Source: Methylibium petroleiphilum PM1
GTDB lineage: Bacteria; Pseudomonadota; Gammaproteobacteria; Burkholderiales; Burkholderiaceae_C
DNA: 64,000 nt
NCBI RefSeq assembly: GCF_000015725.1
Contig: NC_008825.1
Span: 992,001 to 1,056,000 of the forward strand
Direction of reading: 5' to 3'
Part shown: positions 52,746 to 62,020 of the stretch, one piece after another
How positions within the stretch are numbered: position 1 is the first letter of the stretch
Layout of the letters: each line of letters begins with the position of its first letter
Made by a program: the position numbers and the translations under genes
Notes under the pieces: generated by a model
What the model saw: only the letters and a program-made list of their open reading frames with translations
What the model was told of the DNA's origin: nothing
Databases searched by the model: none

Positions 52746-54158
52746 TCAGCCGACGGGGTCGATGGGCGTGGCGAGCGCGAAGCGCCGCTCGATCGCTTCG
52801 GCGGCATCGAGGCACTGGTCCTCGCGGAAACGCCGGCCGGTCAGCAGCACGCCGATCGGCAGGCCGGTGGCCTCGTCGCGGTCCGCCGGCACGCAGGCCG
52901 AGGGCAGGCCCATCAGATTGGCCGGCAGCACCGGACGGATCATCTCCGCGGTGTCGGCGGCGCCAGCGGGCGAGGCGCAGTCGAAGCCGGGCTCGAACGG
53001 CAGTTGCGACCAGGTCGGCGACAGCAGCAGCGGATACGTCGCCATGAAGCGCGACCAGTCGCGCGCGATGCCATCGCGGCGCATGAACAGCTCGGACACC
53101 GCCGCGGTGTCGGCCCACGGCGGCATGATGGCGCGCAGCATCTCCCAGAAGGCCGCGCCGTCGCGCCCCATCATCGGCAGCAGCTGCGGCGTCATCGCCT
53201 CGAAGTCGCCGAACAGCAGTTGCGCCCAGGCGGTGATCGCGTCCTCGTAGCGCGGCGGGCAGATCTCGGTCACCTCGTAGCCGGCATCGGCCAGCGCCGC
53301 GGCGGCCCGCCGTACCGCGGCGGCCACGCGCGGATCGGTGCGGCCACCCGGTGGCTCGGGCAGCACCGCGACGCGCAGCGGTCCGGGCTCGGCGGCGCCG
53401 ACCAGCGGCGCCGAGATCGACCAGGGATCACGCGGGTGCGCGCCCATCAGCGCCTGCAGCGCGGCACGCACGTCGGCCACGCGACGTGCCATCGGGCCCT
53501 GCACGTTCATCAGCTGCACCGCGAACAGGCGGTCTTCGGCCGGCACGAAGCCGGCGTCGGGCACGCGGCCCGCCGACGGCCGGATCGACGCGATGCCGCA
53601 GGCATTGGCCGGGTTGCGCAGCGAGCCGCCGATGTCGTTGCCCAGGCCGATCGCGGCCATGCCGGTGGCCAGCGCCACCGCGTCGCCGCCGCTCGAGCCG
53701 CCGGCGGTGCGCCCCGGATTCCAGGGGTTGAGCGTGGCGCCGTGCAGGCTGCTGTCGGTGTGCACCCGCAGCGCCAGGTCGGGGAGGTTGGTGCGGGCGA
53801 TCGGGATCGCGCCGGCCGCGCGCATGCGTTGCACCGTCGGCGCATCCTCCGGCACCACCGCGCCAGCCAGCGCCGGCACGCCCCAGGGAGTGGGCAGGCC
53901 GGCCATGTCGATGTTTTCCTTCACCGTGATCGGCACGCCGTGCAGCGGGCCGAGCGCGGCGCCTGCCGCCACCTGGCGATCGGCCGCCACGGCGGCGGCG
54001 CGGGCCTCGTCGGCCAGCAGACGGACCACGGCGTTGACGCGCGGGTTGACGGCCTCGATGCGCGCCAGATGGGCCTCGATCACCTCGACGCAGGACACGT
54101 CGCGCCGTGCGATCAGCGTGGCCAGTTCGAGGGCGCTGTGTTGCCAGAGTGCTTGCAT
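52746..54158 (-). CDS. Amidase-signature family hydrolase
   Basis: 470-aa amidase. The Ser-cisSer-Lys triad is recognisable: Lys in GVPITVKENIDMAG, and the two Ser in GRTAGGSSGGDAVALATG and GNDIGGSLRNPANACG. It hydrolyses a C-N amide bond. GatA itself is unlikely because gatB/C are absent. Its position near paa and nitrilase genes allows a role in releasing phenylacetate-like acids from amides, but the substrate is unknown. Confidence 0.85.
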   Translation of the reverse strand: MQALWQHSALELATLIARRDVSCVEVIEAHLARIEAVNPRVNAVVRLLADEARAAAVAADRQVAAGAALGPLHGVPITVKENIDMAGLPTPWGVPALAGAVVPEDAPTVQRMRAAGAIPIARTNLPDLALRVHTDSSLHGATLNPWNPGRTAGGSSGGDAVALATGMAAIGLGNDIGGSLRNPANACGIASIRPSAGRVPDAGFVPAEDRLFAVQLMNVQGPMARRVADVRAALQALMGAHPRDPWSISAPLVGAAEPGPLRVAVLPEPPGGRTDPRVAAAVRRAAAALADAGYEVTEICPPRYEDAITAWAQLLFGDFEAMTPQLLPMMGRDGAAFWEMLRAIMPPWADTAAVSELFMRRDGIARDWSRFMATYPLLLSPTWSQLPFEPGFDCASPAGAADTAEMIRPVLPANLMGLPSACVPADRDEATGLPIGVLLTGRRFREDQCLDAAEAIERRFALATPIDPVG

Positions 54159-54245
54159 GGGGTCCGCCTGGGTGGGGTGAAGGGGCAGGAGCGATGAGTG
54201 TGCGATTGCCGGACGGTGAGGACAGTCGCGCGCGCGACGCCGGCC

Positions 54246-54848
54246 TCAGGCACGCTTCGTCGCGATCAGCGTCCGCAGCGCCAGTCTCTGCAGGCGCGGC
54301 CGGTCGGCGTCAAGCGCGGTGAGCGGCTGCACCTCGCGCAGCGAGTCGCGGCTGCGCCGCGCGAGGTCCTGGTAGGTCTGGGTGCCTTCGAGTTTCCAGG
54401 CGATCTCGGCGTCGCTCAGCAGCCGCTTGGGCCGGGCCGGCGTGCCGGCCACCAGCGTGCGCGGCGGCACCTGCATGCCGGCCGGGACGAAGGCGCAGGC
54501 CGCCACGATGGCCTGCGCGCCGACCTCGGCCTCGTCCATCACCACCGCGTTCATGCCCACCAGCGCGTCGCGCCGCACCACGCAGCCGTGCAGTACCGCG
54601 CCGTGGCCGATGTGGCCGTTCTTCTCGACCACGGTCGCTTGGTCCGGGAAGCCGTGCAGCACGCAGTTGTCCTGCACATTGGCGCCCGGCCCGATGACGA
54701 TGCGTCCGAAGTCGCCGCGCAGGCAGGCGCAGGGGCCGATGTAGCAGTGCGCGCCGACGATCACGTCTCCGATCAGCACCGCCGTGGGGTGGACGTAGGC
54801 GCTCGGATCGACAACCGGCAGCACCCCGTCGATGGCGTAGCAGGGCAT
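54246..54848 (-). CDS. paaY: PaaY, gamma-carbonic-anhydrase-like hexapeptide-repeat thioesterase
   Basis: 200-aa left-handed beta-helix protein (E. coli PaaY is 196 aa). Hexapeptide repeats with the three metal-binding His are seen in VIVGAHCYIGPCACLRGDFG, QDNCVLHGFPD and NGHIGHGAVLHGCVV. PaaY hydrolyses dead-end CoA thioesters of the phenylacetate pathway such as 2-hydroxycyclohepta-1,4,6-triene-1-formyl-CoA. Start after CGGAG. It is divergent from paaG and shares the PaaR operator region. Confidence 0.88.
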   Translation of the reverse strand: MPCYAIDGVLPVVDPSAYVHPTAVLIGDVIVGAHCYIGPCACLRGDFGRIVIGPGANVQDNCVLHGFPDQATVVEKNGHIGHGAVLHGCVVRRDALVGMNAVVMDEAEVGAQAIVAACAFVPAGMQVPPRTLVAGTPARPKRLLSDAEIAWKLEGTQTYQDLARRSRDSLREVQPLTALDADRPRLQRLALRTLIATKRA

Positions 54849-54896
54849 GGCGGCTCCGGGTAGGTAGTTGCAGGGATGGGCAGGAGCCCGAACCGG

Positions 54897-54925
54897 AACA
54901 TATAGTCTACCGACTGGTCGGTCAA
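54897..54925 (-). promoter_or_regulatory. paaY promoter containing the PaaR operator
   Basis: On the minus strand TTGACC (54925-54920), a 17-nt spacer and TATGTT (54902-54897) form a good sigma-70 promoter. Its spacer holds the perfect palindrome ACCGAC-TG-GTCGGT (54909-54922), typical of TetR-type PaaR sites in Betaproteobacteria. Binding there would repress paaY and probably the divergent paaG operon until phenylacetyl-CoA is formed. Confidence 0.82.
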
Positions 54926-54989
54926 TCATGCATTGCCCGAGCGCACACGGCAGATGTCCCGGCATTCCCTGGCAGAAAAGGCAGCACCG

Positions 54990-55790
54990 ATGTCCGACCC
55001 CACGGTCCTCGTCGCGCAGACCGGCAGCGTGCGGACGCTGACGCTGCACCGTCCCGCCGCGCTGAACAGCTTCACCACCGAGATGCTCGGGCGCCTGCGC
55101 GGCGAGCTCGACGCGGCGGCCGGCGACGCCGGCGTGCGCTGCGTCGTGCTGACCGGGGCCGGCCGCGCCTTCTGCGCCGGCCAGGACCTGGCCGACCCGG
55201 CCGTCGCGGTCGATCCCGCGCGCGGCGAGCGCAAGGACCTGGGTGCCGTGATCGAGCGCTGGTACCGCCCGCTCGCGCTGCGCCTGCGCTCGATGCCGGT
55301 GCCGGTGGTGGCCGCGGTCAACGGCGTCGCGGCCGGCGCCGGCGCCAACCTGGCGCTGAACTGCGACCTCGTGCTGGCGGCGCGTTCGGCCGTGCTGATC
55401 CAGGCCTTCACGAAGATCGGCCTGGTGCCCGACACCGGCGGCACCTGGCTGCTGCCGCGACTGGCCGGCCGCGCGAAGGCGCTCGGCCTGGCGCTGCTGG
55501 GCGACAAGCTGCCGGCCGCCGAGGCCGAGCGGCTCGGCCTGATCTGGCAGTGCGTCGACGACGAAGCGCTGCGCGCCGAGGCCCAGGCGCTGGCCGACCG
55601 TCTGGCCGCGATGCCGACGCGCGCGCTGGCGGCCACGCGCGAGGCGATCGACGCCGCCCAGACGCTCGACTTCGACACCGCGCTGCAGCGCGAACAGCAG
55701 CTGCAGCGCGTGCAGGGTCATTCGAATGACTACCTCGAGGGCGTGAGCGCCTTCCTCGGCAAGCGCGCGCCGCGCTTCACCGACCGCTGA
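54990..55790 (+). CDS. paaG: PaaG, 2-(1,2-epoxy-1,2-dihydrophenyl)acetyl-CoA isomerase
   Basis: 266-aa enoyl-CoA hydratase/isomerase. The start MSDPTVLV is chosen (AAAGG upstream) over a longer frame beginning 54933. The oxyanion-hole motifs AGRAFCAGQDLADP and NGVAAGAGANLALNCDLVLA, then TKIGLVPDTGGTWLLPRL with the catalytic Asp, are characteristic. It converts the ring epoxide of phenylacetyl-CoA to the oxepin form. First gene of the paaGIKABCDE run. Confidence 0.9.
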   Translation: MSDPTVLVAQTGSVRTLTLHRPAALNSFTTEMLGRLRGELDAAAGDAGVRCVVLTGAGRAFCAGQDLADPAVAVDPARGERKDLGAVIERWYRPLALRLRSMPVPVVAAVNGVAAGAGANLALNCDLVLAARSAVLIQAFTKIGLVPDTGGTWLLPRLAGRAKALGLALLGDKLPAAEAERLGLIWQCVDDEALRAEAQALADRLAAMPTRALAATREAIDAAQTLDFDTALQREQQLQRVQGHSNDYLEGVSAFLGKRAPRFTDR

Positions 55791-55831
55791 ACGCGCTGTT
55801 CCTCACCGCCCCCCGGACCCGGAGCCCTGCC

Positions 55832-56284
55832 ATGACCGACGAACCCGCTTCCGCGCAGCGCCTCGCCGAGCAGGTGCGCGACGGCCTGTGGGCCGGCGAC
55901 CGCGCCTCGCAGGCGTTGGGCATGCAGGTCACGGAGATCGGTCCGGGCCGCGCCGTGCTGACGATGCGGGTGCGCGAGGACATGCTCAACGGCCACGGCA
56001 TGTGCCACGGCGGCCTCATCGCGACGCTGGCCGACTCCGCCTTCGCCTTCGCGTGCAATGCCGGCAACGAGCTGACCGTGGCCTCGGGCTTCGCGATCGA
56101 CTTCCTCGCCCCCGGGCAGCTCGGCGACCTGCTGGAGGCGCGCTGCACCGAGGTGTCGCGCGCCGGCCGCACCGGCGTCTACGACGCGACCGTCCACAAC
56201 CAGCGCGGCGAATGCCTCGCGGTGTTCCGCGGCCGCTCCTACGCGATGCGCGGGAAGCCCGCGGTGGCGTCCGCCGGCCGCTGA
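55832..56284 (+). CDS. paaI: PaaI, hotdog-fold acyl-CoA thioesterase
   Basis: 150-aa hotdog thioesterase (E. coli PaaI about 140). The segment NGHGMCHGGLIATLADSAFA has the HGG and the catalytic Asp of the family, and ASGFAIDFLAPGQLGDLLEA follows. PaaI clears blocked hydroxyphenylacetyl-CoA intermediates. It lies between paaG and paaK with short gaps (41 and 14 nt). Confidence 0.9.
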   Translation: MTDEPASAQRLAEQVRDGLWAGDRASQALGMQVTEIGPGRAVLTMRVREDMLNGHGMCHGGLIATLADSAFAFACNAGNELTVASGFAIDFLAPGQLGDLLEARCTEVSRAGRTGVYDATVHNQRGECLAVFRGRSYAMRGKPAVASAGR

Positions 56285-56298
56285 ACGAGGAGACCGTC

Positions 56299-57606
56299 AT
56301 GCCCGTGAAACGCCCCGCCCCCGGCGACCTCGAGGCGATCGAGACCGCCAGCCGCGACGAGATCTCGGCGCTGCAGCTGCAGCGCCTGCGTGCGACCCTG
56401 CGCCACGCCTACGACCGGGTGCCGCACTACCGGCGCGCGTTCGACGCCCAGGGCGTGCACCCCGACGACCTGAAGCAGCTCGCCGACCTCTCCAGGTTTC
56501 CGTTCACCGCCAAGAAGGATCTGCGCGACAACTACCCGTTCGGCATGTTCGCGGTGCCGCGCGAGCAGGTGGCCCGCCTCCATGCGTCGTCCGGCACCAC
56601 CGGCAAGCCGACGGTGGTGGGCTACACGCTGAAGGACATCGACACCTGGGCCGAGCTGGTGGCACGCTCGATCCGCGCCTCCGGCGGGCGCCCGGGCGAT
56701 CTCGTCCACGTGTCCTACGGCTACGGGCTGTTCACCGGCGGCCTCGGTGCGCACTACGGCGCCGAGCGGGTCGGCTGCACCGTCATCCCGATGTCGGGCG
56801 GACAGACCGAGAAGCAGGTGCAGCTGCTGTGCGACTTCCGGCCCGACATCATCATGGTCACGCCCAGCTACATGCAGGTGATCATCGAGGAGTTCGTGCG
56901 CCAGGGCCTGGACCCGCGCGAGAGCTCGCTGAAGGTCGGCATCTTCGGCGCCGAACCCTGGACCGAGGCGATGCGCCAGGAGATCGAGGGCCGGGCCGGC
57001 CTGGACGCGGTCGACATCTACGGCCTGTCCGAGGTCATGGGCCCGGGCGTCGCCAACGAGTGCATCGAATCCAAGGACGGGCCGGTGATCTGGGAAGACC
57101 ATTTCTACCCGGAGATCATCGACCCCGAGACCGGCGAGGTGCTGCCCGATGGCGCCGAGGGCGAACTGGTCTTCACCTCGCTGACCAAGGAGGCGCTGCC
57201 CATCGTCCGCTACCGCACGCGCGACCTGACGCGGTTGCTGCCGCCGACAGCGCGTTCGTTCCGCCGCATGAGCAAGATCGTCGGACGCAGCGACGACATG
57301 CTGATCATCCGCGGCGTCAACCTGTTCCCGACGCAGATCGAGGAGCTGGTGCTGCAGGAAGGCCCGCTGTCGGGGCAGTACCAGCTGGTGGTCACGCGCG
57401 AGGGCCTGCTCGACGAGGTGGAGGTGCGCTGCGAGGTGCAGCCGGCGCATGCGGGGGTCGACCGCGTTGCCCTCGGTGCGCGGCTGCAGCAGCGCATCAA
57501 GACGCTGATCGGCGTGAACACGACGGTCAGCGTCGGCCTGCCCGATTCGATCGAACGCACGCTGGTCGGCAAGGCCCGCCGCGTGATCGACAGGCGACCC
57601 AAGTAA
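56299..57606 (+). CDS. paaK: Phenylacetate-CoA ligase
   Basis: 435-aa AMP-forming ligase (E. coli PaaK 437). ATP-binding loop HASSGTTGKPTVVGYTLKD, YGLSEVMGPG and RSDDMLIIRGVNLFPTQIE are diagnostic of PaaK. The start MPVKRPAP follows AACGAGGAG; the frame is open much further 5' through paaI. It activates phenylacetate to phenylacetyl-CoA, which is both the pathway entry and the inducer. Confidence 0.93.
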   Translation: MPVKRPAPGDLEAIETASRDEISALQLQRLRATLRHAYDRVPHYRRAFDAQGVHPDDLKQLADLSRFPFTAKKDLRDNYPFGMFAVPREQVARLHASSGTTGKPTVVGYTLKDIDTWAELVARSIRASGGRPGDLVHVSYGYGLFTGGLGAHYGAERVGCTVIPMSGGQTEKQVQLLCDFRPDIIMVTPSYMQVIIEEFVRQGLDPRESSLKVGIFGAEPWTEAMRQEIEGRAGLDAVDIYGLSEVMGPGVANECIESKDGPVIWEDHFYPEIIDPETGEVLPDGAEGELVFTSLTKEALPIVRYRTRDLTRLLPPTARSFRRMSKIVGRSDDMLIIRGVNLFPTQIEELVLQEGPLSGQYQLVVTREGLLDEVEVRCEVQPAHAGVDRVALGARLQQRIKTLIGVNTTVSVGLPDSIERTLVGKARRVIDRRPK

Positions 57607-57618
57607 GGAACCCGCACC

Positions 57619-58620
57619 ATGTACACGCAAGCCATGGACAGCGCGCCGAAGGACGAGCGCCCGGCGGTCCGCTCGGTCGAGGAGGCGCGGCTCCAGCAGC
57701 GCTTCGACGAGCGCATCGATGCCGGCGAGTTCATCGAGGCCAAGGGCTGGATGCCCGAGCACTACCGTCGCACGCTGGTGCGCCAGATCAGCCAGCACGC
57801 GCATTCCGAGATCGTCGGCATGCTGCCCGAGGGGAACTGGATCGGTCGCGCGCCCACGCTCAAGCGCAAGGCGATCCTGCTGGCCAAGGTGCAGGACGAG
57901 GGCGGCCATGGCCTCTACCTCTATGCCGCGGCCGAGACGCTGGGCACATCGCGCGACCAGCTGCTCGAGGCACTGCACAGCGGCCAGGCCAAGTACAGCT
58001 CGATCTTCAACTACCCCACGCTGACCTGGGCCGACATGGGCACGATCGGCTGGCTGGTCGACGGCGCGGCGATCATGAACCAGGTGCCGATCTGCCGTTG
58101 CTCCTATGCGCCGTATGCGCGCGCGATGGTGCGCATCTGCCGCGAGGAGAGCTTCCACCAGCGCCAGGGCTACGAGGCCCTGCTGACGATGATGCAGCAG
58201 GGCAGCGACGCGCAACGGGCGATGGTGCAGGACGCGGTGAACCGCTGGTGGTGGCCGTCGATCATGATGTTCGGCCCGCCGGACGACCAGTCGCCGAACT
58301 CGGCGCAGTCGATGCGCTGGGGCATCAAGCGCGTCAGCAACGACGAGCTGCGGCAGAAGTTCATCGACGCCGCGGTGGAGCAGGCCCAGGTGCTGGGCGT
58401 CACGCTGCCCGATCCGGCGCTGCGGTGGAACGCCGAGCGCGAGCACTGGGACCACGGGCCGATCGACTGGAGCGAGTTCAAGCGCGTGCTCGCCGGCGAC
58501 GGGCCCTGCAACCGCGAGCGCCTCGCCGCCCGCGTGCAGGCCTGGGCGGAGGGCGCCTGGGTGCGCGAGGCCGCGCTGGCGCATGCACGCAAGCAGGCAC
58601 CGAAGGAGGAGGTCGCATGA
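57619..58620 (+). CDS. paaA: Phenylacetyl-CoA 1,2-epoxidase, catalytic subunit
   Basis: 333-aa ferritin-like diiron subunit. Metal ligands lie in [33 protein letters not shown] and [17 protein letters not shown], with the conserved ENWWP-like [16 protein letters not shown]. With PaaC and PaaB it forms the epoxidase, and PaaE supplies electrons. It overlaps paaB by 4 nt. Confidence 0.94.
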   Translation: MYTQAMDSAPKDERPAVRSVEEARLQQRFDERIDAGEFIEAKGWMPEHYRRTLVRQISQHAHSEIVGMLPEGNWIGRAPTLKRKAILLAKVQDEGGHGLYLYAAAETLGTSRDQLLEALHSGQAKYSSIFNYPTLTWADMGTIGWLVDGAAIMNQVPICRCSYAPYARAMVRICREESFHQRQGYEALLTMMQQGSDAQRAMVQDAVNRWWWPSIMMFGPPDDQSPNSAQSMRWGIKRVSNDELRQKFIDAAVEQAQVLGVTLPDPALRWNAEREHWDHGPIDWSEFKRVLAGDGPCNRERLAARVQAWAEGAWVREAALAHARKQAPKEEVA

Positions 58621-58907
58621 GCACCGACACCGAATGGCCGCTGTGGGAGGTCTTCGTGCGCAGCAAGGCCGGCCTGGACCACAAGCACTGCGGCAGCCTG
58701 CACGCCACCGACGCGAAGATGGCGATCCAGCTCGCGCGCGACGTCTACACGCGCCGTCAGGAAGGGACGAGCCTCTGGGTGGTGCGTTCGGACCAGATCA
58801 CCGCCAGCGACCCGGCCGAGAAGGGCGCCTTTTTCGACCCGATGGAGGACAAGGTCTACCGCCACCCGACCTTCTACGCGCTGCCGAAGTCGGTCGATCA
58901 CATGTGA
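58617..58907 (+). CDS. paaB: Phenylacetyl-CoA epoxidase, subunit PaaB
   Basis: 96-aa protein (E. coli 95). [20 protein letters not shown] and [20 protein letters not shown] are characteristic, as is the C-terminal [10 protein letters not shown]. PaaB bridges PaaAC heterodimers. ATGA overlap with paaA indicates coupled translation. Confidence 0.93.
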   Translation: MSTDTEWPLWEVFVRSKAGLDHKHCGSLHATDAKMAIQLARDVYTRRQEGTSLWVVRSDQITASDPAEKGAFFDPMEDKVYRHPTFYALPKSVDHM

Positions 58908-58919
58908 ACCGAGGCCGGC

Positions 58920-59693
58920 ATGACGCAATCCATCGAACTCCGGCGCGATCCCGCGGTGCAGTACCTGCTGCGCATCGCCGACACGACGCTGATCCTGGCG
59001 CAGCGGCTCGGCGAGTGGTGCGGCCATGCGCCCATCCTCGAGGAGGACATCGCGCTGACCAACATGGCGCTCGACCTGGTGGGCCAGTCGCGTGCGCTGC
59101 TCACGCGGGCCGGCGAGCTCGAGGGCCGTGGCCACGACGAGGACCAGCTCGCCTTCCTGCGCGACGAGCGCGACTACTTCAACCTCACGTTGGTGGAACT
59201 GCCACGCGGCGACTTCGCGTTCACCGTGCTGCGCAACCTGTTCGTCGCCGGCTGGGCGCGGCTGCTGTGGGAGCGGTTGTGCGATTCCGGCGACATCGAG
59301 GTGGCCGCGATCGCCGGCAAGGCGGTCAAGGAGGTGCGCTACCACCAGCAGCACGCGATCGACTGGGTGGTGCGGCTCGCCGACGGCACCGACGAATCGC
59401 GCCACCGCATCGAGGCGGCGCTGGCACAGGCCTGGCGCTACACCCCCGAGCTGTTCGAGTCCGACGCGGTCGACGAACACGCCCGCCAGGCCGGGCTCGG
59501 CCCGCGTCGCGCCGACCTGCGCGAGCCCTGGCTGGCCGAGATGGCGGCCGTGTTCGCCGAAGCCGGCCTGGCATTGCCGGCAACCGGCGGCTATACGAGC
59601 ACCGGCAGCCGCGGCGTGCACAGCGAGCACATGGGCTACCTGCTCGCCGAGATGCAGTACCTGCAGCGGGCCTACCCGGGAGGTGCGTGGTGA
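58920..59693 (+). CDS. paaC: Phenylacetyl-CoA epoxidase, structural subunit PaaC
   Basis: 257-aa ferritin-like but metal-free partner of PaaA. Segments ADTTLILAQRLGEWCGHAPI, EEDIALTNMALDLVGQSRAL and KEVRYHQQHAIDWVVRLADG match PaaC. It overlaps paaD by 4 nt (GTGA). Confidence 0.93.
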   Translation: MTQSIELRRDPAVQYLLRIADTTLILAQRLGEWCGHAPILEEDIALTNMALDLVGQSRALLTRAGELEGRGHDEDQLAFLRDERDYFNLTLVELPRGDFAFTVLRNLFVAGWARLLWERLCDSGDIEVAAIAGKAVKEVRYHQQHAIDWVVRLADGTDESRHRIEAALAQAWRYTPELFESDAVDEHARQAGLGPRRADLREPWLAEMAAVFAEAGLALPATGGYTSTGSRGVHSEHMGYLLAEMQYLQRAYPGGAW

Positions 59694-60238
59694 GCGCGGT
59701 GACGACGGCGCGCGAGGCGGTCGACCGTGACGACGCCGTGCGTTGCGAGCAGGCGTGGGCGGCACTGGACGAGGTGCTCGATCCCGAGGTGCCGGCGCTG
59801 TCGGTCTGCGATCTCGGCATCGTGCGGGCGGTCCGCGCCGAGGGTGCGGGCCTGGAGATCGTGCTGACGCCCACCTACTCGGGCTGTCCGGCCACCGAGG
59901 TGATCGAGCACCAGGTGCGGGCCGCGATCGACGATGCCGGCCTCGGGCCCGCCCGCGTGACGCTGCAGCGCGCGCCGGCCTGGACCACCGACTGGATCAG
60001 CGAGGCCGGCCGCCGCAAGCTCGCCGCCTACGGCATCGCACCGCCGGGGCCGTCCGTCCGACCGGACGGTGCGGCGCCGATCCGCTTCTTCGGCCGCGGC
60101 AGACCGGCGCCCCTGGCCTGCCCGCGCTGCGGCAGCCGCCAGACCGAGCGGCTGTCGGCCTTCGGGTCGACCGCCTGCAAGGCGCTGTACCGCTGCCTGA
60201 GCTGCCGCGAGCCGTTCGAGCACTTCAAGCCGCTCTGA
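59690..60238 (+). CDS. paaD: PaaD, iron-sulfur assembly factor for the epoxidase
   Basis: 182-aa protein with GTG start behind GGGAGG. The N-terminal DUF59/MIP18 domain has LDPEVPALSVCDLGIVRAV and LTPTYSGCPATEV. The C-terminal zinc-ribbon-like Cys pairs are CPRCGS and CLSCREPFEHF. PaaD is thought to mature the Fe-S cluster of PaaE or the diiron site of PaaA. Two extra residues' worth of linker make it slightly longer than E. coli PaaD (165 aa). Confidence 0.9.
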   Translation: MSAVTTAREAVDRDDAVRCEQAWAALDEVLDPEVPALSVCDLGIVRAVRAEGAGLEIVLTPTYSGCPATEVIEHQVRAAIDDAGLGPARVTLQRAPAWTTDWISEAGRRKLAAYGIAPPGPSVRPDGAAPIRFFGRGRPAPLACPRCGSRQTERLSAFGSTACKALYRCLSCREPFEHFKPL

Positions 60239-60250
60239 TCGCACTGGTTC

Positions 60251-61336
60251 ATGAGCCTGCTTTTCCATCCGTTGCGCGTGCGTGCCATCGAGCCCGACAC
60301 GGCCGAGGCCGTGGTGGTGACGTTCGACGTGCCGCCTGCGCTGCGCGAGGTGTTCGGCTTCACGCAGGGCCAGTACCTCACGCTGCGCAAGGAGATCGAC
60401 GGGCAGGACCTGCGCCGCTCCTACTCCATCTGCGCCGGTGTCGACGACGGCCAATTGCGCGTGGGCGTGCGCAAGGTGCGCGGCGGCGTGTTCTCGAACT
60501 GGATCAACGAGCACCTGCGCACCGGCGACGTGGTCCAGGTCATGGCGCCGCAGGGCCGCTTCTTCGTGCCGCTCGATCCGGCGTCGAAGCGCCACCACCT
60601 GGGCATCGCCGGCGGCAGCGGCATCACGCCCATCCTGTCGATCATGAAGACGGTGCTGGCGCGTGAGCCGCACAGCCGCTTCACGCTGATCTACGGCAAC
60701 CGGCTGCTGAACTCGACGATGTTCAAGGAGGAGCTCGAGGACCTGAAGAACCGCTACCTGACGCGGCTGGTGCTGCACCACGTGTTCTCCGACGAGCACA
60801 CCGACGCGCCGCTGAACCGCGGCGTGATGAACCGCCACAAGATCGGCGAGTTCCTGTCCGTCCTGGTACCGGCCGCCGGCATCGCCCACGCCTATGTCTG
60901 CGGCCCGTTCCAGATGAACGACGAGGCCGAGGCGGCGCTGCGGGCGGCCGGCGTGCCGGAGGACCGCATCCACATCGAACGCTTCGGCGTCGCGCAGCCG
61001 GCCGGCGGCACGGCCGACGCGGTGGTCCACGAGGCCCGGCCCGGCGACGCCGAGCAGGCGAAGGTCACGATCATCCGCGACGGCCTGCGGCGCGAGATCT
61101 CGTTCACCAAGGGACAACCCAGCCTGCTCGACGCGGCCTCGGCGGCCGGGCTCGAGGTGCCGTTCTCGTGCACGTCCGGGGTCTGCGGCACCTGCCGGGC
61201 GAAGCTGATCGAGGGGCAGGTCCGCATGGAGCGAAACTTCGCGCTGGACAGGAAGGAGGTGGCCGCCGGCTTCGTCCTCACCTGCCAGGCGCACCCGCTG
61301 ACCGACCGCGTGGTGCTCTCCTTCGACGAACGCTGA
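60251..61336 (+). CDS. paaE: Phenylacetyl-CoA epoxidase reductase
   Basis: 361-aa NADPH-dependent reductase with FAD domain first (QDLRRSYSICAGVDDG), then nucleotide domain (GIAGGSGITPILSIMKTVL, and VCGPFQMNDEAEAAL), and C-terminal 2Fe-2S ferredoxin domain (PFSCTSGVCGTCRAKL with the last Cys in LTCQAHPL). Domain order is the reverse of the SDIMO reductase at 15608. It reduces the PaaABC complex. Confidence 0.94.
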   Translation: MSLLFHPLRVRAIEPDTAEAVVVTFDVPPALREVFGFTQGQYLTLRKEIDGQDLRRSYSICAGVDDGQLRVGVRKVRGGVFSNWINEHLRTGDVVQVMAPQGRFFVPLDPASKRHHLGIAGGSGITPILSIMKTVLAREPHSRFTLIYGNRLLNSTMFKEELEDLKNRYLTRLVLHHVFSDEHTDAPLNRGVMNRHKIGEFLSVLVPAAGIAHAYVCGPFQMNDEAEAALRAAGVPEDRIHIERFGVAQPAGGTADAVVHEARPGDAEQAKVTIIRDGLRREISFTKGQPSLLDAASAAGLEVPFSCTSGVCGTCRAKLIEGQVRMERNFALDRKEVAAGFVLTCQAHPLTDRVVLSFDER

Positions 61337-61350
61337 GACGAGGACACCCG

Positions 61351-61977
61351 ATGGCCCGTGGCCGCCTGCCCGGATATGCAGACCAGCTCGACCTGATCCT
61401 GGAGCACGCGGCGCGCCTGTTCGCGCGGCGCGGCTACCCGGCCACCACGATGAACCAGGTGGCCGAGGCCTGCGGGGTCTCGAAGGCGACGCTGTACCAC
61501 TACTACCGCGACAAGTACGCGCTGCTCGTCAGCATCGCCGAAGGGCATGTCTCGCGGCTGCAGGGGCTGGTCGAAGAGGTGGACGCCGACGCGACGCTGG
61601 CGCCCGAACGGCGGCTGCGCGAGTTGATCGCCCGCCTGGTGGGCGAGTACGCCGGGGCGCAGGACGCGCACCGCGTGCTCACCGAGGACGTGAAGTTCCT
61701 GGAAGAGGGCGACCGCGAACGCATCCTCGGCAAGGAGCGGCAGGTGGTGGCGTCGTTCGCCGCGGCGGTGGTGGCGTTGCGGCCGGACCTGAAGGAGGCC
61801 GCGATGGCCAAGCCGCTGACGATGCTGCTGTTCGGCATGGTGAACTGGATGTTCACCTGGGTGAAGCCCGAAGGCCCGCTCGACCATGCCGCGCTGGCGC
61901 CGATCGTGGCCGACCTCTTTCTCGGCGGGCTGCCGGCCGTGCAGGCGGCAGCCCCGCCGGCGGCCCCCGGCGGCTGA
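61351..61977 (+). CDS. paaR: TetR-family regulator of phenylacetate genes
   Basis: 208-aa TetR repressor. HTH segment TTMNQVAEACGVSKATLYHY is at about residues 30-50, and the C-terminal helical ligand domain contains HRVLTEDVKFLEEGDRERIL. It lies 14 nt after paaE behind ACGAGGAC, so is in the operon it controls. Betaproteobacterial PaaR binds ACCGAC...GTCGGT palindromes and is released by phenylacetyl-CoA; such a site is at 54909-54922. Confidence 0.88.
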   Translation: MARGRLPGYADQLDLILEHAARLFARRGYPATTMNQVAEACGVSKATLYHYYRDKYALLVSIAEGHVSRLQGLVEEVDADATLAPERRLRELIARLVGEYAGAQDAHRVLTEDVKFLEEGDRERILGKERQVVASFAAAVVALRPDLKEAAMAKPLTMLLFGMVNWMFTWVKPEGPLDHAALAPIVADLFLGGLPAVQAAAPPAAPGG

Positions 61978-62020
61978 GCCGCGAGGAGCGCGCGTGGTGA
62001 ACGCGGCGATCGCCCGACGC